64,000 bases of DNA from Chrysomallon squamiferum (GCA_012295275.1 CM022669.1:19349591-19413590), one strand, 5' to 3'. Shown: positions 39,091 through 50,570, counted from the first letter of the stretch. Translations and numbers: made by a program. The notes: generated by a model from the sequence alone, not told the origin.

Positions 39091-39460
39091 TGTTACTGTA
39101 TCTGTATGATGCTGCCAACAATCTGATACGATTATCCGTTCGATAATAAAAACACTACATGAAGTAAACAAAAAAAAATCGGCACTATTATCAATCAAAT
39201 AATCCACTTAGAATGATAAAAATCAGTATCCCTTGATCATATAAACACTATATTTTCGTCACTGGTAATTCCTCAAAGTGACAGTCATGCATAAGCCACA
39301 CGGGTCAGTTGTTTTCCGCCACACATAAACTTTACCAGACGGCATTGATGCATTGAATGAGCGCGGACCGGATTTCAAATATTTTAGCGGGAATTGTGGG
39401 AGATCAACAAGTGCTCGTTGACCTTTATTATTTGTTCACGAGATGGCGCTGTTACCAATA
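39091..39460. promoter_or_regulatory. probable IQGAP promoter/5' UTR
   Basis: Directly upstream of the IQGAP ATG is a patch clearly richer in G+C and CpG than its surroundings. It includes TTTTAGCGGGAATTGTGGG at 39382-39400, which resembles an E2F site (GCGGGAA) overlapping an ACAATTCCC core on the other strand like the ZNF143 motif. GCGCGGACCGG lies just beside it. No TATA box at a fixed distance is evident. The transcription start cannot be placed from sequence alone. Confidence 0.45.
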
Positions 39461-39669
39461 TCATAATTACCTTACTAGATATCACGATTAAAGCAACAGC
39501 AAATAATTTAATTCTCAAACAATTCAAGGTTTATTTATTTTATTGAACATTAATTTAATTAAATTAATTTTTCTTATTTTATTTGTAATTTTTAACAAAC
39601 TTTAAAAGGTATCTAATTGTATGAATTTGTTTCTCAGAATAATGTTCAGGGAATTATTATATTAAATTT

Positions 39670-39720
39670 TTGTTTACAAATGGCGATGTTTTAGCAACTG
39701 GTTAAAAGTTGACGAACTTG
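39670..39720 (+). other. candidate non-coding first exon of FAM81
   Basis: AAATGGCGATG followed by a donor-like CTTG|GTAAGAAAAG at 39721. The FAM81 coding exon starts at a splice acceptor (45777/45778), so an upstream 5' UTR exon must exist. This is the best donor I see downstream of the CpG-rich patch on this strand. If right, the two genes share a promoter less than 1 kb long and FAM81 has a ~6-kb first intron. Inference only. Confidence 0.25.
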
Positions 39721-40006
39721 GTAAGAAAAGTATATTTTGAACCACTTTTTTGAATATTTATTTTCTCAGATATATTGATATCGTTTTTGAAGTCATAATA
39801 TTTATAATAAGTAGAAATTAGGAACAATCAGTTAGTTTCCTAGAAACTTTTAAAGTTGACACTTGTTGCATGAGATCAATAGGGGTTGCGTCAAGAACGC
39901 AAAAGATTCTTTATACCAGAAAGTGTTTTTTCGAAATAAATTTTCATATTTTCTAAATTAAACTTGATAATATTTTAGAAATAAACTGAATCACATGAGA
40001 ACCAAA

Positions 40007-40055
<49 letters not shown>

Positions 40056-40693
40056 ATTATTATTATTATTAAGCCATTAGAAATTATTCCTAAGTACCCA
40101 GATGTAATTGAAAATGAATGTAAATTCATTATTTGTTTTCAACAAAGGAATGATTACTTTATTTATTTATTTATTGATGACATGTATATTTATTCCAAAC
40201 TAATATTTTAGGCTTAGGAACAGGTGATTTTAACATAATAGCTAAATATTATAAATTTTAAAATACTCTTACTGCTACTATGACTACCAGTATTACTACT
40301 ACTACTACTAGTGCTACTAATGATGATGATGCTATTAAAAATAATAGTAATTGCTTAATTAATTAATTTCAAAAATAAGTTACAAGAAAACCCTTTATAT
40401 ATATTTTCAAAATTATGTTAGGCTGATATGAAACCTTTTATGTTCTTCCTAGGTATATGTCTGCAGATATGTGTTTGAGGATTATATTTATTTGTGTCTG
40501 TATCTGTATACATACAGTTAACACTGCATTACAGTGCATTGGCTTTAGAAATGTTACATATTTGCATACAAATAATAATAATAATAAATATTTTTAATAT
40601 ATTTTTAATATGTCTCCACATGATATATAGTCTATAAAAATGTTCCTTTTTAATGCAGATAATGATCATGAAATTTTTAAAAATTCTTTAATA

Positions 40694-40748
<55 letters not shown>

Positions 40749-40869
40749 AATAACAGACCATATAATCTTGAATATCAGATGATATATAAGGCGAATTAAT
40801 TTTTTTGTGGCATTATCCAGTCAAAGGCAAATAACATATTAAGACTGAGTCACTACAAACTTGAACTCC

Positions 40870-40872
<3 letters not shown>

Positions 40873-40956
<84 letters not shown>
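40873..40956. repeat. CT microsatellite, ~84 bp
   Basis: Uninterrupted CT, preceded at 40700-40745 by a GT run. Confidence 0.92.
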
Positions 40957-40966
<10 letters not shown>

Positions 40967-41523
40967 TAAAAGAAGAAAAAAAATATGATAATGTCCTGTT
41001 ATCATTTTTGGTAATAATATGATTATGAAACTGTTGTTATTTTAATTCAATTTACAGTTATTAAGTTTTTAATTTTATTTCTAAATAAATACTATTTAGT
41101 TTTGCTGCAGACCCTATATTCACATGTTTATAACCTACAAACTTAAATATAATGTTTAAATATAATGTTTAATATCAGTAAAATAACCAAAAATTTGAAA
41201 TTTCAACATTGCAAGTAATTTCAAAATACTGGACATTCAAGATTTTATCCTAAAAATTAAATAAATAAATAGAATAAATTTGATTATTGTTTTTATTATT
41301 ATTATGTTTTTATTTCTATTATGAAAGCCATTGATGGAGGTATATATGATAATAATAAATAAAAACATATGGACAATGTAACAACACTGATTTCATTTAT
41401 AATAATTTATGAAATTTCCAAAATAAATAATTTAAACTCCAGAACCTAAAAATGCTAGTAACCATGATGACAAACTGTCAAAACTATTGGCATTTTCCTG
41501 TTATAGATTTATAATGCTAATAA

Positions 41524-41820
41524 AATATATTACACAGAAATGATTTTAAAAACTAAATTAATTAATTAATAATAAAATTGATAGAAATGGCAAACATTTA
41601 CTTTACAGAAAATGAATTTGGACATAATTATTTCTGAAATGTCAAACATAATTATTTCTGAAGTGTCCATATAATGAAATATATTACACAGAAATGATTT
41701 TAAAAACTAAATTAATTAATTAATAATAAAATTGATAGAAATGGCAAACATTTACTTTACAGAAAATGAATTTAGACATAATTATTTCTGAAGTGTCAAG
41801 ACATAATTATTTTTGATTTG
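41524..41820. repeat. 154-bp tandem duplication
   Basis: 41524-41677 is repeated from 41678 with few changes (AATATATTACACAGAAATGA start; GGACATAATT versus AGACATAATT inside). A shorter internal duplication of ACATAATTATTTCTGAAGTG also occurs. Confidence 0.9.
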
Positions 41821-42012
41821 TCCATATCTATAATTATTATTGCTATCATTTTATGTATAAATTTAACAGGATAAAATGAGTTTCCATGATTGTACATAAA
41901 CTTGTCACACTTTAATTTTAACAAAGGCTGGTCTCCATAGATTTTAAGACAATCACATTAGGTAACATAATATGATATTTACACCATTTATTCAAATCAC
42001 CTGATGTACACT

Positions 42013-42047
<35 letters not shown>

Positions 42048-43349
42048 TTTGAGTAGTTATTTGTTTATTTACTCATTTACTTACCTATACATTTATTTAC
42101 TAACTTGTTTGATTCTTTGTTTACTTACTTACTTCCTTACTTACTCACTCACTTTCTTATTTACTTAAGTACTTATTTATTTACTTACTTACTTACTTAT
42201 TTATTTATTTACTAATATTATTTAATAGTCACATTAGCAGACATGTTGAGTCTGGTTTTCAAACATTTTGGATTGGGTTTCAAAAAATATTCCACCCTGT
42301 CATTATGATAATTACAGCAATACCATGCCTTCTTTGGAGTCCTAACAGCATCAATAATTGAGGTAGACTGTAGTTTTTCTTTTCACATATTGTACAGTGA
42401 ATGTCTTTGGTCATTGTTAGTCAAGTCTGTCAATTTAGCAAGGTGTACATTGTTTTCATACAACAGGTATTTATTTATGAGGCTACCTCCATGACACTTC
42501 TGTACAATTTTATTCAATAAGGAAACTCAGTTTCAATAACCAAAGAACCACCATTGCCAGTAATGGACTGTGATGTTTCCTAGGATTTTGTCATTGTTTG
42601 TTTAATAATAGTGAGGCCATTTGTTGATTTTTTTTTTTTCTTATTCACTTGTAAGTGCAGGTCTGTAAATTGTGCCGGCTTTATTTCCCTGTGTTGAATA
42701 TGTGAGATATGTTGTAAGAAGGAGGTACATACTAAAATATACCAGTACTTACTATCGATGATGGTGGAATATATCACTGGAATAGGTCCAGATTTTCTGT
42801 GAAAATATTTTTCTGCTTTAGCAGAAATTTGGATTATCTGTGAAAATAATTTTCTTTTTAATTTTTAAGAAATTAATTTTTTATGTCATTAATAATCACG
42901 TTTTGTGTTACTGTATAAATCTATGTGGAACAATTTTCATTTCTCAAGAAACTTCAAAATACAGGTAAATCATATACATTAAATAATGATTATTATAGTA
43001 ATAACATAGTGATTTTCAATAGATATCTTTTTAAGTACAATTTACAGAAAAGAAAAAAAATACATTTATATAATTATGTTCTATATGTAATTAAACTGAG
43101 ATATTTTGTGCATTCTCACATGTCACATATTTTTACAGCTTAATTTTTTTGAAATATGAATCATGTATTTGATTAAAATATTTCAAGGTGATATATTTAA
43201 AATTATTATTTTGTTAGATATTGTGTACACTGCTAATAATTATGTAATATGTCTGGTAAATAATAAACTCTGCTGGTTCTTTGTTTTGAAATGAAGCCAA
43301 GGTAAACAATACTTAAGTATTTAAATGATAAATAATACATACTTACATT

Positions 43350-43560
43350 AATAAGAAGTGTCATTGATGCATAAAAGATTTATATTTAGACTAAAATTAA
43401 GTGTTATTAATATGTATTGAATTAATAGACTGAAATTAAAAACTATTGTCAGAACATAAAGAATTTATATTTAAACAAAAATGAAGTGTCATAACTGTCA
43501 GTGGGGTTTATATTTAACTTACATGCTACGTCTTAACATAGCTTTTATTCAGACTAAAAT
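43350..43560. repeat. degenerate tandem repeat
   Basis: AGTGTCAT...AAAGATTTATATTTAGAC recurs as ACATAAAGAATTTATATTTA and GTGGGGTTTATATTTAACTT with intervening GACTAAAATTAA-like blocks. Confidence 0.5.
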
Positions 43561-43572
43561 TAATTTTCATAC

Positions 43573-43573
<1 letters not shown>

Positions 43574-43613
<40 letters not shown>

Positions 43614-43623
43614 AAAAAAAAAG
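43574..43623. repeat. poly-A, about 50 bp with one G
   Basis: A run from 43574 broken by single G bases near 43612 and 43623. Confidence 0.9.
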
Positions 43624-44064
43624 GAAAATATAATTATAAATGGGGATTAGGAATAAAATCTATGGTGAGGCAGTATCATGTCAAACATTAGAAAAAAAAA
43701 TTCTTGACAAAATATAGGAGCCAGTAAGTCTGTAGATTTGGATCTTTTTGAGACACGACAGTAGGTATATAGATACTAATGGATTCCCAGGACCCTGTTA
43801 TATTCAGTCTTGTGTTTGGGCCATTGAGTTCCTAAGATATCACAATAAACCTTGCATTCAGGCCACTTGTTTTCTTGTGATATCACTGAATTCAAAAACA
43901 AATTTATACTGGTTGAGTTGTTGTGTACAGACTTGTTTAATTTTGAATTATTTTTCACTGTAATTGATCTGTTTTTCACAGTTTTAGTTTTGTTTTAGGT
44001 TTAACCTTCCAATTCGGTGCATTAATGTGTTAAAATTGTGATATAATATGTATGTGTGTGTTTT

Positions 44065-44101
<37 letters not shown>

Positions 44102-44907
44102 TGAAGATATCAGAGAAGCTACAAAGAAAATTGTATATGCACCTTCTCACCGACTGAAAACATATTCCACAGCAATTTATCATCTAGTTATGGGGCATTG
44201 TCTAGAATAATAAACTACAGCTAAAATTTGTGAAGGCTTTTAATTATTATTTATTTATTCACTTACACAATATACATTTTTTGTTTGCCTTGTTTTCATA
44301 ATACTGTTAATTAATGTGTCCTGTCAATATGATTTATTTATTCATTGTTCAGTTTGTTTAACTGGATATATAAAATAACATATTTATGATAAACATATAT
44401 ATATATAATGAAATTTAAAAAAAAGGTGAGTTTAAGTTTTTCAAAAATATTTGGGTTTTTTGACGACCAAATAACAAAAATCAGTCTTCACATATCTCAT
44501 TTGACCCAAACAAGAACAACTTACTAATACTGGACACAGAACAAACAAACTTTATGAAATCCCTGATATAAGTGGCCTACTGAAATAATCTACGACGTAA
44601 CAACCTTATTGATTTAATGTTCTGTTTAACAGATTTCTGTTCAGCTCTCAATTTCCTTTAATTATCAGTCACTTGGAAACAGTGGCCTAATCGTATCAAT
44701 TATTAACCAGCGTCTTAGATTGAGCCTCAGAAAGAGAGAAATGGTAGCAATCAATACCACAGCTCTTAGAGGGTGCTCGTTTCAGCTGTGTTCAAGTCTG
44801 GTGTTAATTAAACTTCAGAGGTGTAATAACATCACAGCCCGGCCATTGAAAACACTTTCAGTTCAATGATTTGGCAAAAATTGTGGATGGCGGATAGATT
44901 TTTTTCT

Positions 44908-45010
44908 CTTGGTACAGACTAAATTGGATAAGAGAGAAATTTTTGTGGGTTTATGTGTTCTGGTAAAGGCTAAATTGGTTAGGAGAAAAGTTTTGGTGTG
45001 TTTATGTGTG
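44908..45010. repeat. 51-bp tandem duplication
   Basis: GGTACAGACTAAATTGGATA (44911) recurs as GGTAAAGGCTAAATTGGTTA (44962), each followed by AGAGAAA and TTTATGTGT. Confidence 0.8.
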
Positions 45011-45218
45011 TTTATGTGTATCCAGTGCTTGCTGGTTTTTGTAATAGTATCTTTTACATTTTATTTTTTTTTTTACTCTTTTAAATTTTTTTTTAATGCT
45101 CTTCATTTCTAACTGATATTTGCTAAAGCATGAAAATGTATACTACATTATTACTAGTCTGGAATGCATAATTCTCTTCTGTTATTATTATTATTGTTTT
45201 ATTATTGTTATTGTTAAT

Positions 45219-45286
<68 letters not shown>

Positions 45287-45399
45287 TTACAACAATCTTA
45301 ACTTTCTTATTTAATTTATAAATAAATTTAAATATATTTGTAAATGTCTGTATTTTCAGTTGAAAAAGGTGATAAGATTCTTTGTAGTATTCATGTTCT

Positions 45400-45775
45400 G
45401 GCTGTTGTTGTTGCTGCTGCTGCTGATATTATTATTAATGGTGGTAGTAGTTTCAGTATCAGTAGCAGCAAGAGTATTTGTAGTAATATATGTTTATCTT
45501 GTTATTGTTAGTTATCTTGTTATTGTCATCATTATTATCATCATCATCATTATTATTATTATTATTATTAATGTAATAGTAGTAGCAGCAGCAGTAATAA
45601 TAGTAGTATATATTTTATTTTTAATTTTTATAATCATTATCATCATCATCGTTGTTGTCATCGTCATCATCATCATTATTACTACTACTACTTCTACTGC
45701 TACTGCTAATACTACTACTACTACTGCTACTACTGCTACTACTACTACTACTACCACTACTTCTGTTGTTATTAC
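45400..45775 (+). repeat. imperfect triplet-repeat block before the FAM81 coding exon
   Basis: GTT, GCT, ATT, ATC, GTA, CTA and CTG triplets run up to the acceptor TTATTACAG and supply its pyrimidine-rich tract. It stays open in frames of both strands, which gives false low-complexity proteins. Confidence 0.8.
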
Positions 45776-45777
45776 AG

Positions 45778-46798
45778 ATAATTTTCAATGAATGTTATTA
45801 AACCCAAGAGAAACGTTCTGCCAATAGTCAGGGCTCCATACGACACATCGCAGGAGTACAATGCGATACAAGTAGGGAACCAGCGTGAACGTCATGATAC
45901 ACCACCAGCACTACAACCTCAGCCACCTCCACCACCACAGCAACAACAGATACAGACTCAGTTAGTCCCCATACACGGTCCTCAAATCATTCGCTATGAA
46001 GGACCGTCAAGACTTGACATGCTTGAGGACCGACTTGCCCAGACTGAAAAGACAACCCAGGCGTTGATAGAGAGGGCGTTTAAAATTAAGGAGGATGTGA
46101 TCGACAGTCTGAACTACACTCACGGATCGTGGCAGGAGGAGAAAGCGGCCAGGAGTCATCTGTCTGACCACGTCCGTAACATCACCGCAGTTGTAAACCG
46201 GTTAAATCACGACATCGCCGTGAGTGGTCATTTTTATTTTTATTTATTAATGTTATTTTATTATTTTTTTTTCTCCTTTTTTTTTTTTTTTATTAAATCA
46301 CTTCTGTTCTGTGTTTTTTTATTATTTTTTATTTTAATTTTTTTTATTTTTACCTGTAATTTGTTGATGTGTGTGTGTATGTGTGTATGTGTGTGTGTGT
46401 GTGTGTGTGTGTTTATATATATGATCTTACTTATCAGTGAGTCTGTGTGTATGTGTGTATGTGTGTGTGTGTGTGTTTATATATATGATCTTACTTATCA
46501 GTGAGTCTGTGTGTATATATATATGATGTATGTATGTATGTCACTCAGTATGTGTGTATGTATGAATGTATGTATGAACATTTTGTGCATATGTTGATGT
46601 GTATGTGTGTATTTTTACAGACATCTATACCCACACCTAAACACAACCAGACAGAAACATTCATCTACATACAAACCCACAGACTCACCCTGGGATATGT
46701 TTACACACAGATATATAATATACAGAGACATGCACATACAAATACACACACATACAGACACCCAAACATCAATACAACCCACACCCATGAACAAACAC

Positions 46799-46869
<71 letters not shown>

Positions 46870-48087
46870 TACAGACACACTCACACATTTACACCTACCT
46901 CTGTTAACCACAGGTACTGGAGGAGTCTATAAAGGTGAGAGACAATGCTGCAGTGGGGACTAATCACGCGGTCAAAAACCTGGAAGCTCATCATGTCCAG
47001 AGTCTGTCTGACCTCAGAGGTCGCGTGGTCCGGTGCGACACTTCCATTGCTAAGCTGGCTCAGGACATGCGAGTCGTCATGGACTCAGTCCGCATCTTGT
47101 CCAATCAGCAGCAAGAGCTACAGACACGAATGATGGAGAGGATGCATGGGATCGAAGGGCAGGTAAGCAAATTTGAACAATTTTCATTTTTTAAAGGCAG
47201 TTCCATGTTTTGTGTGTTATTGACTTAAGGTGTAATGGATTGTAGAATCAGTCCTTGCTTTAATATGATTGTTTTGGTTACCTGCAGCTCTATTAATCAA
47301 TGGACCATTTATCAAGGGCTGCTGTCTCTTTTTGATAATAGTATTTTATAAATTAAGAATATTGTTATTGCATGGAAGCAGTTTATGTATTTATTTAATT
47401 TTATTATTATTATTTAAATAATGTTTTCTAAGAGAATATTTCACATACAAGTAATATTAAAAGTTCATTAAGGTGTCAGATATTGCAACTTTCTAGAACA
47501 AAATTTTTATAATCTGGTAATGTTAGGTTCAAAATTTTAATAAATTTATTCAAGCATTTTGCTGAAAAATATATGTATGTATGTATGTATGTATGCATGT
47601 ATGTATGTATGTATGTATGTATGTATGTATGTATGTATGTATGTATGTATGTATGTATGTATGTATATTCTTCTTCATTGAATGTTCAGACAATACAAAA
47701 ATTGATTTCAGCTGGTTCAAATAACAAGCCACATAGAGAGAACTTCAGGTGAAAGTAAAATCAAAATAAGACACCTTGAAGGTGACACCAACCAGCACCT
47801 GACGTTGCTGGACGTGAAGACGAGGCAGCTGATAGAGGATCTCAAGACGATGTTGACAAACATCACAACCACAGAAGATCTGGAGAGAGAAAGACTAGAG
47901 CAGAGGTTGATCAATCTGATAGAAAAATCTGGAGCTACCAGAGACATTCTCATTGTAAGATGTTTTACTTATTTATTTATTTAATTTTATCTTATTTAGT
48001 TATTTATATATTTATTTATTTATTTTTTAATTATTTTTTTTTAAATTTAATTTTATCTTATTTTATCTTATTTAGTTATTTATTTAC

Positions 48088-48128
<41 letters not shown>

Positions 48129-49399
48129 GTTATTATTGTTATTATATTTTTTATATTTCATTTCTGCATTCAGATTTGTAGTTATAATTTATGGATGAAT
48201 AACTAATTCACTGATACAACAAAGAATAAACAAATGTAATTAATACTGATTTCAGGAAAAGGTAGAGAAAAAGGTTGATGACAACCACTATCTGCAGGAA
48301 ACTCGGCTACAGAAACTAGAAGAAGCTCTTCTAGAGGAACGAGCTCATGTGTCAGAGTTACAGGCAGTAAGTTTGTTACGTGTTTAATTATCATGTGTCA
48401 GAGTTACAGGCAGTAAGTTTGTTACGTGTTTAATTATCATGTGTCAGAGTTACAGGCAGTAAGTTTGTTATGTGTTTAATTATCTTGTGTCAGAGTTATA
48501 GGCAGTAAGTTTGTTACTTGTTTAATTATCATGTGTCAGAGTTACAGGCAGTAAGTTTGTCACTTGTTTAATTATCATGTGTCAGAGTTACAGGCAGTGT
48601 TTAATTAAGTTTCAGTTACAGGCAGTAAGTTTGTCACTTGTTTAATTATCATGTGTCAGTTACAGGCAGTAAGTTTCTTACTTGTTTTATATCAAACTGT
48701 TTTATTACTAAATTTTCAGTGAGGTATGAAATAATACAGGTCTATGTTGAAGGATGAAATATTTGTAGAAATTTTTTATTTTTGAATAATGTTTATGCAT
48801 TTATCTTTTTTTCTTTTTTTTCTTTACTATTTTTCTTTACTTTTTACTGTTTATTGAATTTTTGTTTTAGGGATTTTTTATTTATTCATTTATTTATTTT
48901 ATTATTATTATTATTATTATTATTTTTACTTTCTTACGATTCTTTTAATCACATTTATTTCTTAAATTTATGCATTATTATTACTCTATTTATGTTAGAC
49001 TTTAATTACACTGTGATTTAATTCATAATCATATAAATTTTATCTTATCTTAAACATTCACTGATCAGTAGTCAGTATCAATCCTATTTCCAGAATTTCA
49101 TTAAACTGCCATTCATTCACCAAAATCATTCTGTTTTTCAAAGTAGTCATTAATGTTCTCTTAACATTTTGTCTCCCGCACAGCAAATTGAGTCCCACCT
49201 TCTCTCAAAACTGGACACGGACATTCGTCGACAGCAGGAAGAAATTGCCAAACTGAAGCGGGAGTGTCGAGAGGGATTCTCCACAGTGCATGAAAGCATC
49301 AGCAACATGAAGACAGTGGTGGAGGGCAAGAGAAAGCTGCTGGAGGACCAGCTGAGAAAAGAAATCAGTCAGATAAGAAAGATGATAGTTCTGGTGTAG
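45778..49399 (+). CDS. FAM81A: FAM81A/B-like coiled-coil protein, complete (416 aa, 5 coding exons)
   Basis: Coding exons 45788-46219 (acceptor at 45778), 46914-47162, 47712-47954, 48256-48366 and 49184-49399; all junctions GT-AG and in phase 0. The reading frame runs from ATG 45788 to TAG 49397-49399. Family hallmarks are MLEDRLAQTEKTTQALIERA, HVRNITAVVNRLNHDIA, LSDLRGRVVRCDTSIAKLAQ and EGFSTVHESISNMKTVVEGK, matching vertebrate FAM81A (postsynaptic coiled-coil protein) and FAM81B in order and spacing. Vertebrate proteins are somewhat shorter; the extra length is a disordered Pro/Gln-rich N terminus (PPALQPQPPPPPQQQQ). Nearly all of the rest is predicted coiled coil by heptad-like pattern. 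No membrane segment or signal peptide. Molecular function outside vertebrates is unknown. It probably co-represents FAM81A and FAM81B. Confidence 0.9.
45788..46219 (+). CDS. FAM81A: FAM81 coding exon 1
   Basis: 144 codons, residues 1-144. Start ATG chosen as the first in-frame ATG after the acceptor TTATTACAG (45777). It includes the Pro/Gln-rich tract and the first coiled-coil block ending RLNHDIA. Donor GCC|GTGAGT at 46220. The open frame runs on into intron as a Phe- and Val/Cys-rich translation of repeats, which is not coding. Confidence 0.88.
46345..46530. repeat. GT repeats with a 64-bp duplication in FAM81 intron 1
   Basis: GTTTATATATATGATCTTAC at 46411 recurs at 46475, each followed by TTATCAGTGAGTCTGTGTG and GT runs. 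Confidence 0.85.
46801..46856. repeat. CA microsatellite, ~56 bp
   Basis: In FAM81 intron 1, about 60 bp before the exon 2 acceptor. Confidence 0.92.
46914..47162 (+). CDS. FAM81A: FAM81 coding exon 2
   Basis: 83 codons, VLEESIKVRDNAAVGTNHAV to MERMHGIEGQ, after acceptor AACCACAG and before donor CAG|GTAAGC. Matches the most conserved part of the family (LRGRVVRCDTSIAKL). The preceding intron is packed with GT and CA repeats, so automated predictors may extend exon 1 wrongly. Confidence 0.9.
47569..47666. repeat. TATG microsatellite, ~97 bp
   Basis: TATG units with one GCATG interruption in FAM81 intron 2, 45 bp before the exon 3 acceptor. Confidence 0.92.
47712..47954 (+). CDS. FAM81A: FAM81 coding exon 3
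   Basis: 81 codons, LVQITSHIERTSGESKIKIR to IEKSGATRDILI, acceptor TTGATTTCAG, donor ATT|GTAAGA. Coiled-coil segment equivalent to the vertebrate KIKDAEGQISQLLNRVD-type region. The upstream intron ends in a ~97-bp TATG repeat. Confidence 0.88.
48256..48366 (+). CDS. FAM81A: FAM81 coding exon 4
   Basis: 37 codons, EKVEKKVDDNHYLQETRLQK to HVSELQA, acceptor GATTTCAG, donor GCA|GTAAGT at 48367. The last 21 exonic bases and the donor are the first unit of an eightfold tandem array that fills the start of the intron. This exon has no long coiled-coil equivalent I can align confidently, but its frame and phase fit. Confidence 0.85.
48346..48690 (+). repeat. 46-bp tandem array copying the FAM81 exon 4 end and 5' splice site
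   Basis: Eight units begin near 48346, 48392, 48438, 48484, 48530, 48576, 48612 and 48650. Units 1-5 are 46 bp and almost identical; 6-8 have deletions. Each unit holds 17-21 exonic bases (CATGTGTCAGAGTTACAGGCA in full copies), and all but unit 6 keep the donor GTAAGT, followed by TTGTTACGTGTTTAATTAT. Use of a later donor would keep intron sequence with an in-frame TAA after GCA GTA AGT TTG TTA CGT GTT. Confidence 0.95.
49184..49399 (+). CDS. FAM81A: FAM81 coding exon 5 (stop)
   Basis: 71 codons plus TAG, QIESHLLSKLDTDIRRQQEE to QIRKMIVLV, after acceptor TCTCCCGCACAG. The block REGFSTVHESISNMKTVVEG corresponds to the vertebrate NAGFTAIYESIGSLRQVLEA region near the C terminus, so the protein end is placed with confidence. 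Confidence 0.9.
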   Translation, partial: QIESHLLSKLDTDIRRQQEEIAKLKRECREGFSTVHESISNMKTVVEGKRKLLEDQLRKEISQIRKMIVLV

Positions 49400-49863
49400 A
49401 CGTGCGATACAGAAACGTATTACATTGGTGCATTATGTGATAATTTCTGGTGGCCACTACTGCTGCTGCCTCGTCAACTTTTGTTTTAGTTAGGTGTTTA
49501 CGTAATAGGATATCCGCTGAAGTAATAATCATTTACTGATAATTATTTATGTGTAGGTATTTTCATATATTTCTTCAGATGTGTATCCGAATGGGTGAGA
49601 GAGATTGTGTGTCAGTGTATATCTGCAAATTAAAATAGTCAGTTATAATTCATAAAAATTTTGATTATGTATATTTGAGTGTGTGTGTGTGTGTGTGGGG
49701 GGGTGTATGTGTATGGGTGTGTGCATCTGTTTTATTGTTTTTTTGTGTATGCATATTTGTGTTTGTGTGAGTTTGTTATAAATGTTTATGTATGCACATC
49801 ACACATACTGTAATACTGACACAAACCTGACTTGTTTCACTTAAAACATAATGTTATTTCATT

Positions 49864-50027
49864 AATAAAACTTCTAGATTGTAACATATATAAAATACTA
49901 TAAGATTACTTCATAAAGTGTAACAAAAATCAGTTCATTAATTAAAATTAAACAATTACTCTTACCATTTTTGATCTGATAACTTGTTTTTCATACTCCA
50001 AACAGAGTTATCTACCTTGTAAATAAA
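49864..50027 (+). terminator. candidate FAM81 polyadenylation signals
   Basis: AATAAA at 49864-49869 and again at 50022-50027, about 465 and 625 nt after the stop codon. In such AT-rich DNA AATAAA is common, so these are only candidates. Confidence 0.3.
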
Positions 50028-50382
50028 TTTGGAGAATTTATTTAATTTTAGTAACTGAATGTCTTATTCTGACAAGGTACTTTATATTACAGGCTGCAGT
50101 TCATCAGTTTCAATAACAAACAGTAAATTGTTTTATTTTTCTGTCAAAGTAAAAGTTAAAACTAAACAGACATGTATTTTAATTCCATACCTAATAACAT
50201 TAATTTATTCACTCAAACTGCTCACCCAGTCATTCACTGAGCCAGTCATTCACTCGGTTATTTACTCACTATTATTCTCACACTATTACTAGTTCACAAA
50301 CTCAATCAGTCACAGCAGTCTTATGGCATAGGTATTGAGAGACTGGCACGCCCAGACTGATTTTAATTCAGCATATTTTAAG

Positions 50383-50457
50383 TGTGTGTGTGTGTGTGTG
50401 TGTGCAGGTCAAATAATTACAGCAATAATAATAATAATGTAGTTTTATATTTATATG

Positions 50458-50520
<63 letters not shown>

Positions 50521-50544
50521 GTGTGCGTGTGTGTGTGTGTGTGT
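50383..50544. repeat. GT microsatellite cluster
   Basis: Short GT run, an AAT-containing spacer, then a ~90-bp GT run with CG variants. Confidence 0.92.
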
Positions 50545-50570
50545 TAAAGAATACTGCTGATAATGACATG

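Larger units (their letters stand above)
39721..45777. other. intergenic or FAM81 5' intron
   Basis: No coding exon recognised. Holds an AAT block followed by its inverse ATT (40016-40072), GT repeat (40700-40745), 83-bp CT tract (40873-40955), a 154-bp tandem duplication (41524-41820), TTTA and ACTT-type repeats (42012-42215), poly-A (43574-43610), a 51-bp duplication (44908-45010), ATT repeat (45221-45287) and an imperfect triplet-repeat stretch (45400-45775). A less AT-rich patch at about 44640-44890 could be regulatory. Confidence 0.6.

Noticed and set aside
45360-45791. 143-codon plus-strand frame rich in Leu, Val, Ile and Thr, overlapping the FAM81 start
   Set aside because: It is a translation of ATT/ATC/GTA triplet repeats and ends just after the splice acceptor of the real exon.
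46220-46932. Open continuation of FAM81 exon 1 and the following Thr/His-rich frame
   Set aside because: Low-complexity translation of T-rich, GT and CA repeats; a good donor (46220) and acceptor (46913) remove it.
47717-47953. 78-codon minus-strand frame
   Set aside because: Antisense shadow of FAM81 exon 3.
48346-48690. CRISPR-like regular repeat array
   Set aside because: No unique spacers; it is a plain head-to-tail tandem repeat in a eukaryotic intron.
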